Shown here: piece after piece, positions 16,756 to 25,755 of the stretch
Layout of the letters: the number at the start of each line of letters is the position of its first letter
Numbering within the stretch: the first letter of the stretch is position 1
Source of the DNA: Alteromonas gilva
Lineage (GTDB): Bacteria; Pseudomonadota; Gammaproteobacteria; Enterobacterales; Alteromonadaceae
Assembly: GCF_028595265.1 (NCBI RefSeq)
Contig: NZ_JAQQXP010000001.1
Span: 62,001-126,000 of the forward strand
DNA length: 64,000 nt
Reading direction: 5' to 3'
The notes under the pieces: model-generated
The model's database searches: none
Seen by the model: the letters and a program-made list of their open reading frames with translations, nothing else
Told to the model about the DNA's origin: nothing
Program-made: the position numbers and the translations under genes

Positions 16756-17331
16756 TTAGCTTAAAACCCACCATAACCCTGCCACCACAATGCTAATTGC
16801 AATCATCGCTTTGACTTTGTATTTTTTGATAACGTGCTCAGCCTGGTTACCAATAATTTTAACGATGAGTGCGAGCGCAAAGTAGCGTAACGAACGGGCA
16901 ATAACCGTGGCCAGTATAAACAGGCCAATTGAATATTGCGTCGCGCCGGCGGCTAACATGGCGATTTGAAATGGCACCGGTACAATCCCCAGCGATAACA
17001 CAAACCAGAAACCCTGGACGTCCATTTTGTGTTTAATGGTTTCAAACTGCTTTTCAGAGCTAAACCACTGGATCAGATCCTGACCTATCGCGTCAAATAA
17101 GTAGTAGCCAATGGTATAGCCAAATACTGCACCAATCACGCAACCTACCGTTGCCATTAAAGCCAGTAGCCAGAGCTTGTCGCGTTTAGCCTGCATAAGC
17201 GGCACAAGTACCGCTTCCAGAGGAATCGGTACAATGGTCGATTCCAAAAAAGACGCAATGGTCAGCCCTCGCAACATATGCTTTGACTCAACCATTGCCC
17301 TGGTCTTGCGCCTTAAAGTGTCCTTTACCAA
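16756..17331 (-). CDS. YqaA-like VTT/DedA-family inner-membrane protein
   Basis: A 191-residue membrane protein with four or five hydrophobic segments. The VTT-domain signature is visible: FLESTIVPIPLEAVLVPLMQ, GYTIGYYLFDAIGQ, and the re-entrant-type GIVPVPFQIAMLAAGATQYS with RSLRYFALALIVKIIG. Some VTT-domain proteins act in lipid flipping or small-solute transport; the role here is unknown. The TTG at 17331 is the likely start: it lies 11 bases after the amidohydrolase stop, with AGGG at a suitable distance. An ATG 13 codons in is possible. Confidence 0.8.
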   Translation of the reverse strand: MVKDTLRRKTRAMVESKHMLRGLTIASFLESTIVPIPLEAVLVPLMQAKRDKLWLLALMATVGCVIGAVFGYTIGYYLFDAIGQDLIQWFSSEKQFETIKHKMDVQGFWFVLSLGIVPVPFQIAMLAAGATQYSIGLFILATVIARSLRYFALALIVKIIGNQAEHVIKKYKVKAMIAISIVVAGLWWVLS

Positions 17332-17342
17332 GTATATTTACC

Positions 17343-18632
17343 CTACTGTTTGTAGATTTTTCCGCTTTTCATTACAAAGTCGACTTTTTCAAGCACGCTA
17401 ATGTTGCTCAGCGGATCGCCTTTCACGGCAATAATATCCGCGAGTTTTCCGGCTTCCAGGCTGCCCAGTTCATCACTGATGCCGATCATGGTGGCGGCAT
17501 CAATGGTGGCCGACTGAAGAGCTTTTGCAGGTGGCATGCCAGCTTCAACCATCAACGCAAATTCCTGACCATTGTCACCATGGGCCGACACGCCACTGTC
17601 GGTACCAAAGGCGATTTTTACGCCGGCTTTATAGGCTTTGCCAAAGGTGGCCTGAATAAGCGGGCCAATTGCTGCGGCTTTAGGACGGACTATTTCCGGG
17701 AAGTAACCATCGATTTTTGCTTTCTGGGCTACAAAGTTACCGGCCAGTATGGTGGGAACATAATAGGTGCCATACTCTTTCATGAGATCCATGACTTCTG
17801 CGTCCATGTAGGTACCGTGTTCTATCGATGTAACGCCGGCTTTAATGGCGCGGATCATGCCTTCTTTGCCGTGGGCATGCACTGCTACCGTCATGCCGTA
17901 ATCCTTGGCCGTGGCAACAATGGCGTCAAGCTCATCAGTCATAAACTGAGGGTTCTGGCCGCTTTTAGCCACACTCAGTACGCCACCTGTGGCGGTGATT
18001 TTAATTACGTCGGCACCATCTTTATAGCGCTGACGTACGGCCTCGCGGGCCTGGGCGACACCATTAACCACGCCCTCTTCCGGGCCTACATGGGGGCGGA
18101 TCAGTTTGGCCATACCATTACTGGGATCAGCATGGCCTCCTGTAGTGGCTATCGATTTTGCGGCGGTATAAATACGCGGCCCGGTGGCGATGCCCTTATT
18201 AATGGCATTGCGCAGCGCGACCGTTTCGTTGTAGCTGTCACCCAAATTACGCACCGTGGTAAAGCCCGCCAGCAGGGTTTTATTGGCAAAGTCGGCAGCC
18301 GCCAGCGCGTAGTCGGCTTCGTTTTGAGTAAATCGTTTCAGGTATGAGGACGTACCGCTTTGTTGTGAGCTCAGGTGAACGTGCATGTCCATCAGGCCCG
18401 GTAGCACTGTGGCATCGGTTAAATCCACCAGCGTATCGCCGCTGGCAATGCTGATATGGCCGCGTTCCACCCGCGATATGGTATCGCCTTCTATGACAAT
18501 CGACAGCGGGCCGGTTAGTGAGTCGCTTGTGCCGGTAAAGGCGTTTCCGGCATGTATAACGGTGGCAGCGTTCAACAGGCCGACTGGCAGCACTGCCAAA
18601 CACAAAGTCACTGATTTCAATAGGTTCTTCAT
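17343..18632 (-). CDS. Secreted metal-dependent amidohydrolase (M38-type dipeptidase-like)
   Basis: A 429-residue amidohydrolase with a signal peptide (MKNLLKSVTLCLAVLPVGLLNA), so periplasmic. Metal ligands are visible: H84 and H86 in DMHVHLSS, the Lys of DVIKITATGG (carboxylated bridging Lys in the family), His of VAVHAHGKEG and SIEHGTYM, and Asp of AFGTDSGVSAHG. The type resembles the imidazolonepropionase-related and Xaa-Pro/Xaa-Arg dipeptidase group of amidohydrolases. The exact substrate cannot be read. It shares an operon with the VTT protein downstream. Confidence 0.88.
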   Translation of the reverse strand: MKNLLKSVTLCLAVLPVGLLNAATVIHAGNAFTGTSDSLTGPLSIVIEGDTISRVERGHISIASGDTLVDLTDATVLPGLMDMHVHLSSQQSGTSSYLKRFTQNEADYALAAADFANKTLLAGFTTVRNLGDSYNETVALRNAINKGIATGPRIYTAAKSIATTGGHADPSNGMAKLIRPHVGPEEGVVNGVAQAREAVRQRYKDGADVIKITATGGVLSVAKSGQNPQFMTDELDAIVATAKDYGMTVAVHAHGKEGMIRAIKAGVTSIEHGTYMDAEVMDLMKEYGTYYVPTILAGNFVAQKAKIDGYFPEIVRPKAAAIGPLIQATFGKAYKAGVKIAFGTDSGVSAHGDNGQEFALMVEAGMPPAKALQSATIDAATMIGISDELGSLEAGKLADIIAVKGDPLSNISVLEKVDFVMKSGKIYKQ

Positions 18633-18836
18633 TTAAATATGCTCTTACTGTTGTGAACTTAGCTTCACTGTAAGTTAAGTCTGATAGATTTACAAAATTC
18701 TGCCTGATAAAGGCCGGGCCGGCTCAAAGGGGGGCGTCCTTGTACCGGGGAGTAAAACTATCGTCCTATGCTACAGGCAGCATCGCGCCGCGCTGGTGGC
18801 CGTTGCGCGTAACAGTGCGTTGAGGGGGCTGACTTT

Positions 18837-20006
18837 TTAAACTTCAGGGTGAAAATGATCGCTGGTGCTTTTAAACAGTTTAGGGCTACAGCCGTATTCA
18901 TTTTTAAACAACTTATTGAAGTAGGGTACGTTTTTGTAGCCTACGGTATAGGCAATTTCTGACACATTTGAATCGTTATTTTCCGACAGCAGGCGAGCTG
19001 CCTCGTGTAGCCTTAGTTTGTTTAAATACGCTGAAAACGTATAGCCTAATTCGTCTTTTAAGATTTCGTTGATTTTGTTGCGGTTAATACCAGACGTATG
19101 CACTATGTAGTCGAGGTTGACTTCCGGGTTGGCATATTCTGTGGCCATGAGCCTCAGTATGGTGGTTTTGTCTTTGTCTTTGTGCGACTCGATAGATAAT
19201 TGCTTGTAAGCAATTAACGGACGATCCTTTTGCATTTTTTCTCTGATGTCAGCCATTAAATGGGAAGCGTGTTGTCTGATCAGCCACACCAGCAACACAA
19301 TCCAGCCCGCCCCACATAACGAACCAAACAGATATATATAAAACCAGTCCCTGCCTAAAAAGCTCAGTGAGCGAATATTAATATTAGACTGAACGTTCTT
19401 AGGACTTTGTATCGAACTGCCAAAGGAGATTTTTATCACTTTTGACAAGCTGTATTCCTGATCACTGAGTTGCTGCTCGTACCACTTATACCACCATTCC
19501 GGCGTGTCCAAATGGGTAATATCAATGTCAAACTGCTGCCATTCCTTATTACAGTGAAAATAGCGTGTGGAAATACGGTCTGAGCGCGCATCGTCAAAGT
19601 TCAATACATCCTCATCAAGGGTAAACAACGAGAAGGTCAGGGTGTTTTCAGGCATACATTTAGCCATAAACGACAGGGCTTTAAACTGCCTGAGATCAAC
19701 GGTTATCGGTGTGCCCTGGGCGTCTACAAACTCCATTTCTCCCATTGCAAAGGGGCTTTCCTTATCTTCGCGGAGTACCATGTTTAGCGAGTAAGTGTAA
19801 TCATCATCGATAATTTCTATGCTCGACGAGCCGCCTTCGGCGGCATCAGAGTAAGCGGTTGCCCGCCACTGTAATTGCGACGTTTCTGTAGAGGGTAACA
19901 ACGGCACCTTGAGAAACGTTAAATCCACCGCAATAAAGCCAAGCAAAGCCGTAATCAGCAACATGAATATTAACGAATATGTAACTTTCTTATAGTAGCT
20001 AAACAT
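18837..20006 (-). CDS. Membrane-anchored AraC-family sensor-regulator of the xyloglucan locus
   Basis: A 389-residue one-component regulator of unusual build. There is a membrane helix at about 9-30 and a periplasmic domain of about 180 residues, beta-rich and resembling carbohydrate-binding jelly rolls (DLRQFKALSFMAK, ENTLTFSLFTLDED). A second helix lies at about 214-238 (FYIYLFGSLCGAGWIVLLVW), then a linker and a C-terminal AraC DNA-binding domain at about 283-382 (LDYIVHTSGINRNKINEILK, SNVSEIAYTVGYKNVPYFNK). It is divergent from the fucosidase gene, with 263 bases between. It probably senses xyloglucan sugars in the periplasm and activates the locus; this is inferred from position and architecture. 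Confidence 0.85.
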   Translation of the reverse strand: MFSYYKKVTYSLIFMLLITALLGFIAVDLTFLKVPLLPSTETSQLQWRATAYSDAAEGGSSSIEIIDDDYTYSLNMVLREDKESPFAMGEMEFVDAQGTPITVDLRQFKALSFMAKCMPENTLTFSLFTLDEDVLNFDDARSDRISTRYFHCNKEWQQFDIDITHLDTPEWWYKWYEQQLSDQEYSLSKVIKISFGSSIQSPKNVQSNINIRSLSFLGRDWFYIYLFGSLCGAGWIVLLVWLIRQHASHLMADIREKMQKDRPLIAYKQLSIESHKDKDKTTILRLMATEYANPEVNLDYIVHTSGINRNKINEILKDELGYTFSAYLNKLRLHEAARLLSENNDSNVSEIAYTVGYKNVPYFNKLFKNEYGCSPKLFKSTSDHFHPEV

Positions 20007-20269
20007 ATTTAGCTCAACAAACCTTGCTTAAAGTGACCACTGTAGTGGAGATATATAACCAAACAGTCGCCTGTCCGTCAACGAGTATAGATTGCCAGTG
20101 TATCTGGTGTTCACATGCGAATAATGCTTCTATTTTTTGCCTGAATTAATTGTATTTTTTGCACAGTAATAGGGTTTTTACCGAAAAAAATAACGCCAAT
20201 CCCTTAATTCACTTAGCCTTCGCAATATTAACATTAAAGTAACAATAAGTTATTAAAAAGGTAACGATA
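20007..20269. promoter_or_regulatory. Divergent control region of the xyloglucan locus
   Basis: These 263 bases lie between the regulator and the fucosidase gene. Two short inverted repeats are visible near the regulator: CCACT-GT-AGTGG at 20037-20048 and CCAG-N5-CTGG at 20095-20107. The half nearest the fucosidase is AT-rich. AraC proteins usually bind direct repeats, and none was clear, so the sites are only candidates. Confidence 0.4.
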
Positions 20270-22759
20270 GTGCTACAAGGTCAATGTGAAAAAAGGCTGT
20301 CTTCGGTTGCAACAGGTGCGGTTGAAATAAGTGATTTCTATATCACCTTAACTGCTCGCTTTGCCACCAAACTCGCCTGCTTTTTCGCCAGCGCCTGGCT
20401 GGTGTTGTGCACCTTTTCACTATTTAGTTTACAGGTTAGTGCTGCTAAGTCTATGACGCTGTCGTACACGCAACCGGGTCAGGATTGGGAATCAGAATCA
20501 TTGCCTCTGGGTAATGGTCATCTTGGTATGACTGTATTGGGTGGCGTACAGAGGGATGCCCTCCAGTTCAACGAAAAAACCCTATGGACAGGCGGGCCCG
20601 GCAGCAAACAAGGCTATAACTTTGGTTTTCCGCAACAAACAGAGACCTATTTAAAGCGGGTTCAGTCGGTGCAGGCAGCGCTGACAAGTAAGGGCCAGCT
20701 TGCGCCGGAGCAGGTTGCAGAGCAGCTGGGCAGTGCTCAAAGTGGTTATGGTAGCTATCAGAGCTTTGGTACGCTGACCATTGACTGGCCGGCAAGCCAT
20801 GGCAGCTATCATCACTATCAGCGCGAACTCGATATCGCCTCGGCAACCGCAGCAGTGCGTTATCAAACGCAGGATAGTCAATTTGTGCGCGAATACTTTG
20901 TTAGCTATCCGGACAACAGCATTGTGATCAGGCTTTCCGCCAGTGGCACTGAAAATATCAGTTTTAAGGCGTCGCTGAAGTTCCCTGAAAACCGCACTCG
21001 CAAGGCCCTGCAACTGAGCCCAAACGAAGTGCTTTATGCCGGCGTTTTACATGACAACACGCTGCAATATGCAGCCGGCTTAAGAGTGCTGAACAGTGAT
21101 GGAACGTTAACTTATCAACCAGACGGGGGCTTTTCGGTCGACGGTGCGTCTGAGGTAGTGCTGGTACTTACTGCTGCCACAAACTACGCCTTGCAGCATC
21201 CGACCTACCGTGGCGAAGATGCGACGCATAAAGTGCGCCGACAGTTAGGTCAAACCCGCGGTGTTGGCTATGCCACGCTTAAACAAAACCATCTGGCCGA
21301 TTACCAGCCGTTGTTCAAACGGGTGGAGCTCGATTTAGGTGGTGCGCCTATTGAGGACATGGCCCACGCGTTAGCGCATTACCCTGGCGACGAGCAAGCC
21401 GCCAACCGAGCCCTGGAACAATTGTATTTTCAGTATGGACGTTATTTGCTGATAGCCTCGTCACGCCAAGGCTCGTTGCCAGCTAACCTGCAGGGCATAT
21501 GGAATAAAGACATCGTTGCGCCCTGGAACGCTGATTATCATTTAAATATTAATCTGCAAATGAATTACTGGTTGGCGCTGAGCACCAATCTTGCTGAAAC
21601 CCTGCCACCTTTGTACAACTTTGTTGAAAACCTCACCGTGCCCGGCCAGCAAGCCGCGTCAACCTTGTTTGATTCCCGTGGCTGGGTGGCGTTTCTCAAT
21701 ACTAATCCCTGGGGGTCGATTGGCTTAATTAAGTGGCCAACGGCCTTTTGGCAACCTGAGGCAGCCGCCTGGATTGCCCTGCATTTCTATCACGGCTACC
21801 AGTACAACCAGGATCGCGATTTTCTTGCTGAGCGCGTGTACCCGCTGCTTAAACTCACCAGTCAGTTCTGGCTGGATAATCTTACCACCGCTACCGACAA
21901 CAATAGGTTATTGGTGTCACCCAGTTACTCGCCGGAGCACGGCAACTTTACGGTGGGCGCCGCCATGTCGCAACAGCTGGTGTTTGATCTGTTAAGCAAA
22001 ACCTACGAGGCGGCCGGGCAACTCAACGACACGCTGTTCAGGGAAGAACTCGCCACCGCACTGAACCAGCTTGAGCCCGGTTTGCGAATTGGTCAGTGGG
22101 GGCAATTACAGGAATGGCGTGAGGATATCGATGAGCAAGACAATCAGCACCGTCATGTTTCGCACTTATATGCGCTTCACCCTGGCAATCAGATATCACC
22201 GCTTACAACGCCCCACCTGGCGGCTGCAGCGAGCACGTCGCTCAATGCCCGTGGCGACGCCGGCACCGGCTGGAGTCGGGCCTGGAAAGTAAATTTTTGG
22301 GCGCGTTTGCTGGAAGGGGATCGCGCCTTACGCTTGCTCCGGCATCAGTTAAGAGACAGCACCTTAGCCAACCTGTGGAGCACGCATCCGCCTTTCCAGA
22401 TTGATGGCAACTTTGGTGCCACGGCGGGTATGGCCGAAATGCTCCTGCAGAGCCATTTGGGTGAGCTACATCTGTTGCCAGCACTCCCCACTGCGTGGGG
22501 GACTGGCAAGGTGACGGGGCTGCGCGCCCAAGGCGACCTGACCGTGTCGATGGCATGGCAAAACAATACCCTGCAAAGCGCCACAATCGTCACCGGTAAA
22601 GACGCACAAGTGCGTCTGCGCAATCGCGCGCTTGAGGGCAAAGTAACGATTACCAGTAACCAGCACGTGCTCGACTATCAGCAGATAGAAGAGGGCGTTA
22701 TTAGCTTTATAAGTAAAGCCAATCAAGAGTATGTCGTCCTTGTAGGCAACACAAAATAA
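20270..22759 (+). CDS. GH95 alpha-L-fucosidase of the xyloglucan locus
   Basis: An 829-residue inverting alpha-1,2-L-fucosidase that would remove terminal fucose from fucosylated xyloglucan side chains. It begins at GTG with AAGG 8 bases upstream. A long N-terminus carries a hydrophobic export segment ending near residue 59. The N-terminal beta domain starts with PLGNGHLGMTVLGG and LQFNEKTLWTGGPG. The (alpha/alpha)6 domain has PANLQGIWNKDIVAPWNADY followed by HLNINLQMNYW, with N426 and N428 matching the paired catalytic Asn of the family. SYSPEHG gives E556 and IDGNFGAT gives D712, the probable acid and aligned Asp. Cellvibrio japonicus has the equivalent enzyme Afc95A in its xyloglucan locus. 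Confidence 0.92.
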   Translation: MLQGQCEKRLSSVATGAVEISDFYITLTARFATKLACFFASAWLVLCTFSLFSLQVSAAKSMTLSYTQPGQDWESESLPLGNGHLGMTVLGGVQRDALQFNEKTLWTGGPGSKQGYNFGFPQQTETYLKRVQSVQAALTSKGQLAPEQVAEQLGSAQSGYGSYQSFGTLTIDWPASHGSYHHYQRELDIASATAAVRYQTQDSQFVREYFVSYPDNSIVIRLSASGTENISFKASLKFPENRTRKALQLSPNEVLYAGVLHDNTLQYAAGLRVLNSDGTLTYQPDGGFSVDGASEVVLVLTAATNYALQHPTYRGEDATHKVRRQLGQTRGVGYATLKQNHLADYQPLFKRVELDLGGAPIEDMAHALAHYPGDEQAANRALEQLYFQYGRYLLIASSRQGSLPANLQGIWNKDIVAPWNADYHLNINLQMNYWLALSTNLAETLPPLYNFVENLTVPGQQAASTLFDSRGWVAFLNTNPWGSIGLIKWPTAFWQPEAAAWIALHFYHGYQYNQDRDFLAERVYPLLKLTSQFWLDNLTTATDNNRLLVSPSYSPEHGNFTVGAAMSQQLVFDLLSKTYEAAGQLNDTLFREELATALNQLEPGLRIGQWGQLQEWREDIDEQDNQHRHVSHLYALHPGNQISPLTTPHLAAAASTSLNARGDAGTGWSRAWKVNFWARLLEGDRALRLLRHQLRDSTLANLWSTHPPFQIDGNFGATAGMAEMLLQSHLGELHLLPALPTAWGTGKVTGLRAQGDLTVSMAWQNNTLQSATIVTGKDAQVRLRNRALEGKVTITSNQHVLDYQQIEEGVISFISKANQEYVVLVGNTK

Positions 22760-22811
22760 TCGCCACCATGCAGAAACCGTGGCAACAAACAACTCAACAT
22801 GGACTTTTATT

Positions 22812-25667
22812 ATGAAAGTGAAAAATTCAGGACCAAAACAGTTCAAACAAGCAAAAATTACCCACTGTATTTTGCTCTCTTTAGGGTTATTGGCACCTGG
22901 CCTAGCGTTGGCCCAGGAGACGACTGACGATGACGAAGAGGTTGTTGAAACAATTGAAGTCAAAGGCATGCGCTCGAGTGTTATCTCTGCCCAGGCTACC
23001 AAGATGAGCTCCGACAAAATCATGGACGGTATTAGTGCCGACGACATTGGTGCCCTGCCCGACCGCAGTGTTACCGAAACGCTGCAACGCATTGCCGGTG
23101 TTGCCATCGACCGCTACATGTCACTGGGTGATCCCGAGCATTTCTCCGTTGAGGGAAACGGCGTGATTGTGCGTGGCTTAACCCAGGTGCGCTCCGAATT
23201 AAATGGCCGTGGTACATTTAGCGCTAACGGTGGCCGAACCTTGAGCTTTGGCGATGTGCCGCCAGAACTACTGAATGCCGTGAATGTCTATAAAAGCCCC
23301 TCGGCAGACCAAATAGAGGGCGGTCTGGCGGGCACGATTGACTTAGAAACCCGACTGCCTTTTCATAGCGACAAACAGCAAATCTCTTTTGATATTACGG
23401 CTAACTATGGCGACGTGATTAAAGAAACAAAGCCCGCTTACTCGTTTTTGTACTCCAATACCTGGAATACCGACGTGGGTAAGATCGGCTTCTTATTTGA
23501 TATAGCCAAATCAGAACTTTCCACACGTAATGACTCTATGTACGTGCGGCCGTTTTTCTATCGCGATGATATAGCGGGTTACGAGGGGAGCACGGTATAT
23601 GTGCCGCGCGGTGCTGACTGGCGCACCATGTATTTTGACCGCGAACGCACCGGTGCTTACGCGGCAGTGCAGTATGCCCCCGATGAGAACAGCGAATTTA
23701 CCTTAACTTACTTCTCCAGTGACTATGACATGCAGTGGAGCGAGGATGCCATTTTCGTGGATAACTGGCCCTATGGTGTGCAGGTGGAGTCCGGTGCGCA
23801 ATTCAGCGACAGTGGTGTATTGGAAAAAGGCAGACTCACTCAGGACGGTGGTGTGCCGATGGGCGCCGATGTGCGTTCGTCAACCCAGGATGCGCGCACC
23901 GACGATATCGCGCTGCGGTATCGTTACAGTAACGAAAATTTAATTGTCGAAAGCTCCTTACAGCGGGTCGACTCAACATCGAAAGGTATCGATAACACCG
24001 TTGCCACCCAGGTCAGTGTGCCTTATATCGATGTGGATCTCACCGGCAGCCTGCCTACAGTGACCTCCGATGCTGATTATTTGTCTGATCCCAACAATTA
24101 TGTTTGGAACTTTATTATGGACAATCAGTACGATCGCGAAGCCGACATGACCGCCGTGGATGTCGATATTACCTACATTCTTGAAGATTCTTTTATCGAA
24201 GCGGTCAGGTTTGGTGGCCGGTATAGTGATACTAACTCCGAAAATGCCGATACCGGTTACAACTGGAGTCCGTTAGCGCCGAACTGGTTACAAGCGGCGA
24301 TTGTTGAGGGCCAGGAAAACATCGTGCCGAACGTTGATGAATTGTATCTCAACACCTTTGATAATTTCTTTGGTGGCGATGTGCCCTCTCCCGCCAACGT
24401 GTTTGCGCCAAAATCGAGCTTCGCACTGGATTACCCTGAGAGCTTTCAGGGGCTTCAGGATAAGTTTGTGTATGCTGATTGGTCGAGCTGGGCCTATTGG
24501 AACCAGCGTGATTTAAATGCCGATCAGTTCAAGAACGATCAGTCTGAAAAGACCTCAGCAGCTTATGTCATGCTGGACTTTTTCACTGACTCGCTGGGCA
24601 AGCCGGTGTCGGGTAATTTTGGCGTACGCTATGTAAAAACTGAAAATACTGCCCATGGCTTTGTGCAGTATCCTTTTAATCCGCTGTTTGGTGATGGGGC
24701 CTATACCGAGCTTAACGCTGAGCACGACTACAGCAACTGGTTGCCCAGCCTGAACGTTAAGGTAGAACTGACCGATGAGTTATTGCTGCGGTTTGCCGCT
24801 GCCAAAGCTATGGCACGGCCAAACTTTGCTGACTTAGGCGCCAATATTACCTTAAATGCCAACCTGACCAGCGCGGGTGAAGCCAGTCAAAATGCAGGTA
24901 ACCCGCCGCAGGTGCAAGATTATGAATTAACACTGGATTCTACCCAGAACCCGTATCTTGATCCGATGGAGTCAACCCAGTTTGATGTGTCATTAGAATG
25001 GTACTACGCCGAGGATAGCTCCGCTTACATCGCGTTGTTTACCAAAGACATCTCAGGCTATCAGGTACCTCAAGCCTCGCAAGTGGAGTTTGGCGGCTTT
25101 ACTTATAATGCCCGCTGGCCGGTGAGCAGTGCCGAAGCCGATATTACTGGTGTTGAACTGTCACTCAATCATTTCTTCTCGTCACTGCCGGCGCCTTTCG
25201 ATGGTTTCGGTGTGCAGATGAACTACACCTATATTGATAGCTCCACTGACGGCGATCCATCGACGGCACCCGCCGATACCGATGGCTCAGGCTATGGACC
25301 TATGCCGTTTCGCGGGCTTTCTGAGAACGCGGTTAACGTGGTGCTCATGTACGAGAAAGGCCCGTTTTCAGCTCGCCTGGCCTACAACTGGCGTGATGAG
25401 TTCTTAATGTCGACCAATGCTAATGGCTTTGCCGGTACCGAAAATGGCATTTCGTATGGCCTGCCGCTGTTTAATGCACCGACGGCGTATATGGACGGCT
25501 CGGTGACCTATCGCATCAATGACAACCTGTCCGTGGTGTTGCAAGCCAATAACCTCAATGATGCAGTGACCAAAAATGAGATGCGTCAGAATGGCCCGGG
25601 TAATCACTACAGTGCATACCACGTGAATGATATTCGCTACGCGTTATCGCTGCGTGGTTACTACTAA
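22812..25667 (+). CDS. TonB-dependent receptor for xyloglucan oligosaccharides
   Basis: A 951-residue outer-membrane transporter. The ATG at 22812 (MKVKNSGPKQF) gives a normal signal peptide ending LALA before QETTDD; an open GTG 11 codons earlier has no better support. A TonB box-like stretch (VETIEVKGMR) is followed by the plug (SADDIGALPDRSVTETLQRI, VIVRGLTQVRSELNGRG, NAVNVYKSPSADQIEGGLAG) and a long barrel ending ALSLRGYY. It lies between the GH95 and GH35 genes, as in the Cellvibrio japonicus locus, and likely brings xyloglucan oligosaccharides into the periplasm. Substrate is inferred from context. Confidence 0.92.
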   Translation: MKVKNSGPKQFKQAKITHCILLSLGLLAPGLALAQETTDDDEEVVETIEVKGMRSSVISAQATKMSSDKIMDGISADDIGALPDRSVTETLQRIAGVAIDRYMSLGDPEHFSVEGNGVIVRGLTQVRSELNGRGTFSANGGRTLSFGDVPPELLNAVNVYKSPSADQIEGGLAGTIDLETRLPFHSDKQQISFDITANYGDVIKETKPAYSFLYSNTWNTDVGKIGFLFDIAKSELSTRNDSMYVRPFFYRDDIAGYEGSTVYVPRGADWRTMYFDRERTGAYAAVQYAPDENSEFTLTYFSSDYDMQWSEDAIFVDNWPYGVQVESGAQFSDSGVLEKGRLTQDGGVPMGADVRSSTQDARTDDIALRYRYSNENLIVESSLQRVDSTSKGIDNTVATQVSVPYIDVDLTGSLPTVTSDADYLSDPNNYVWNFIMDNQYDREADMTAVDVDITYILEDSFIEAVRFGGRYSDTNSENADTGYNWSPLAPNWLQAAIVEGQENIVPNVDELYLNTFDNFFGGDVPSPANVFAPKSSFALDYPESFQGLQDKFVYADWSSWAYWNQRDLNADQFKNDQSEKTSAAYVMLDFFTDSLGKPVSGNFGVRYVKTENTAHGFVQYPFNPLFGDGAYTELNAEHDYSNWLPSLNVKVELTDELLLRFAAAKAMARPNFADLGANITLNANLTSAGEASQNAGNPPQVQDYELTLDSTQNPYLDPMESTQFDVSLEWYYAEDSSAYIALFTKDISGYQVPQASQVEFGGFTYNARWPVSSAEADITGVELSLNHFFSSLPAPFDGFGVQMNYTYIDSSTDGDPSTAPADTDGSGYGPMPFRGLSENAVNVVLMYEKGPFSARLAYNWRDEFLMSTNANGFAGTENGISYGLPLFNAPTAYMDGSVTYRINDNLSVVLQANNLNDAVTKNEMRQNGPGNHYSAYHVNDIRYALSLRGYY

Positions 25668-25755
25668 CCCTTGTTGTGTGCTTGCCAGGACCGGCTACAT
25701 GGAATGTATATCGTCGCGTCCTGGCTTTTCTAATCCAGTTGCTACAGATAAGTAT

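Noticed and set aside
17283..18347. A 354-codon plus-strand ORF
   Set aside because: It is antisense to the amidohydrolase gene, whose metal ligands are intact, and its residue composition is not protein-like.
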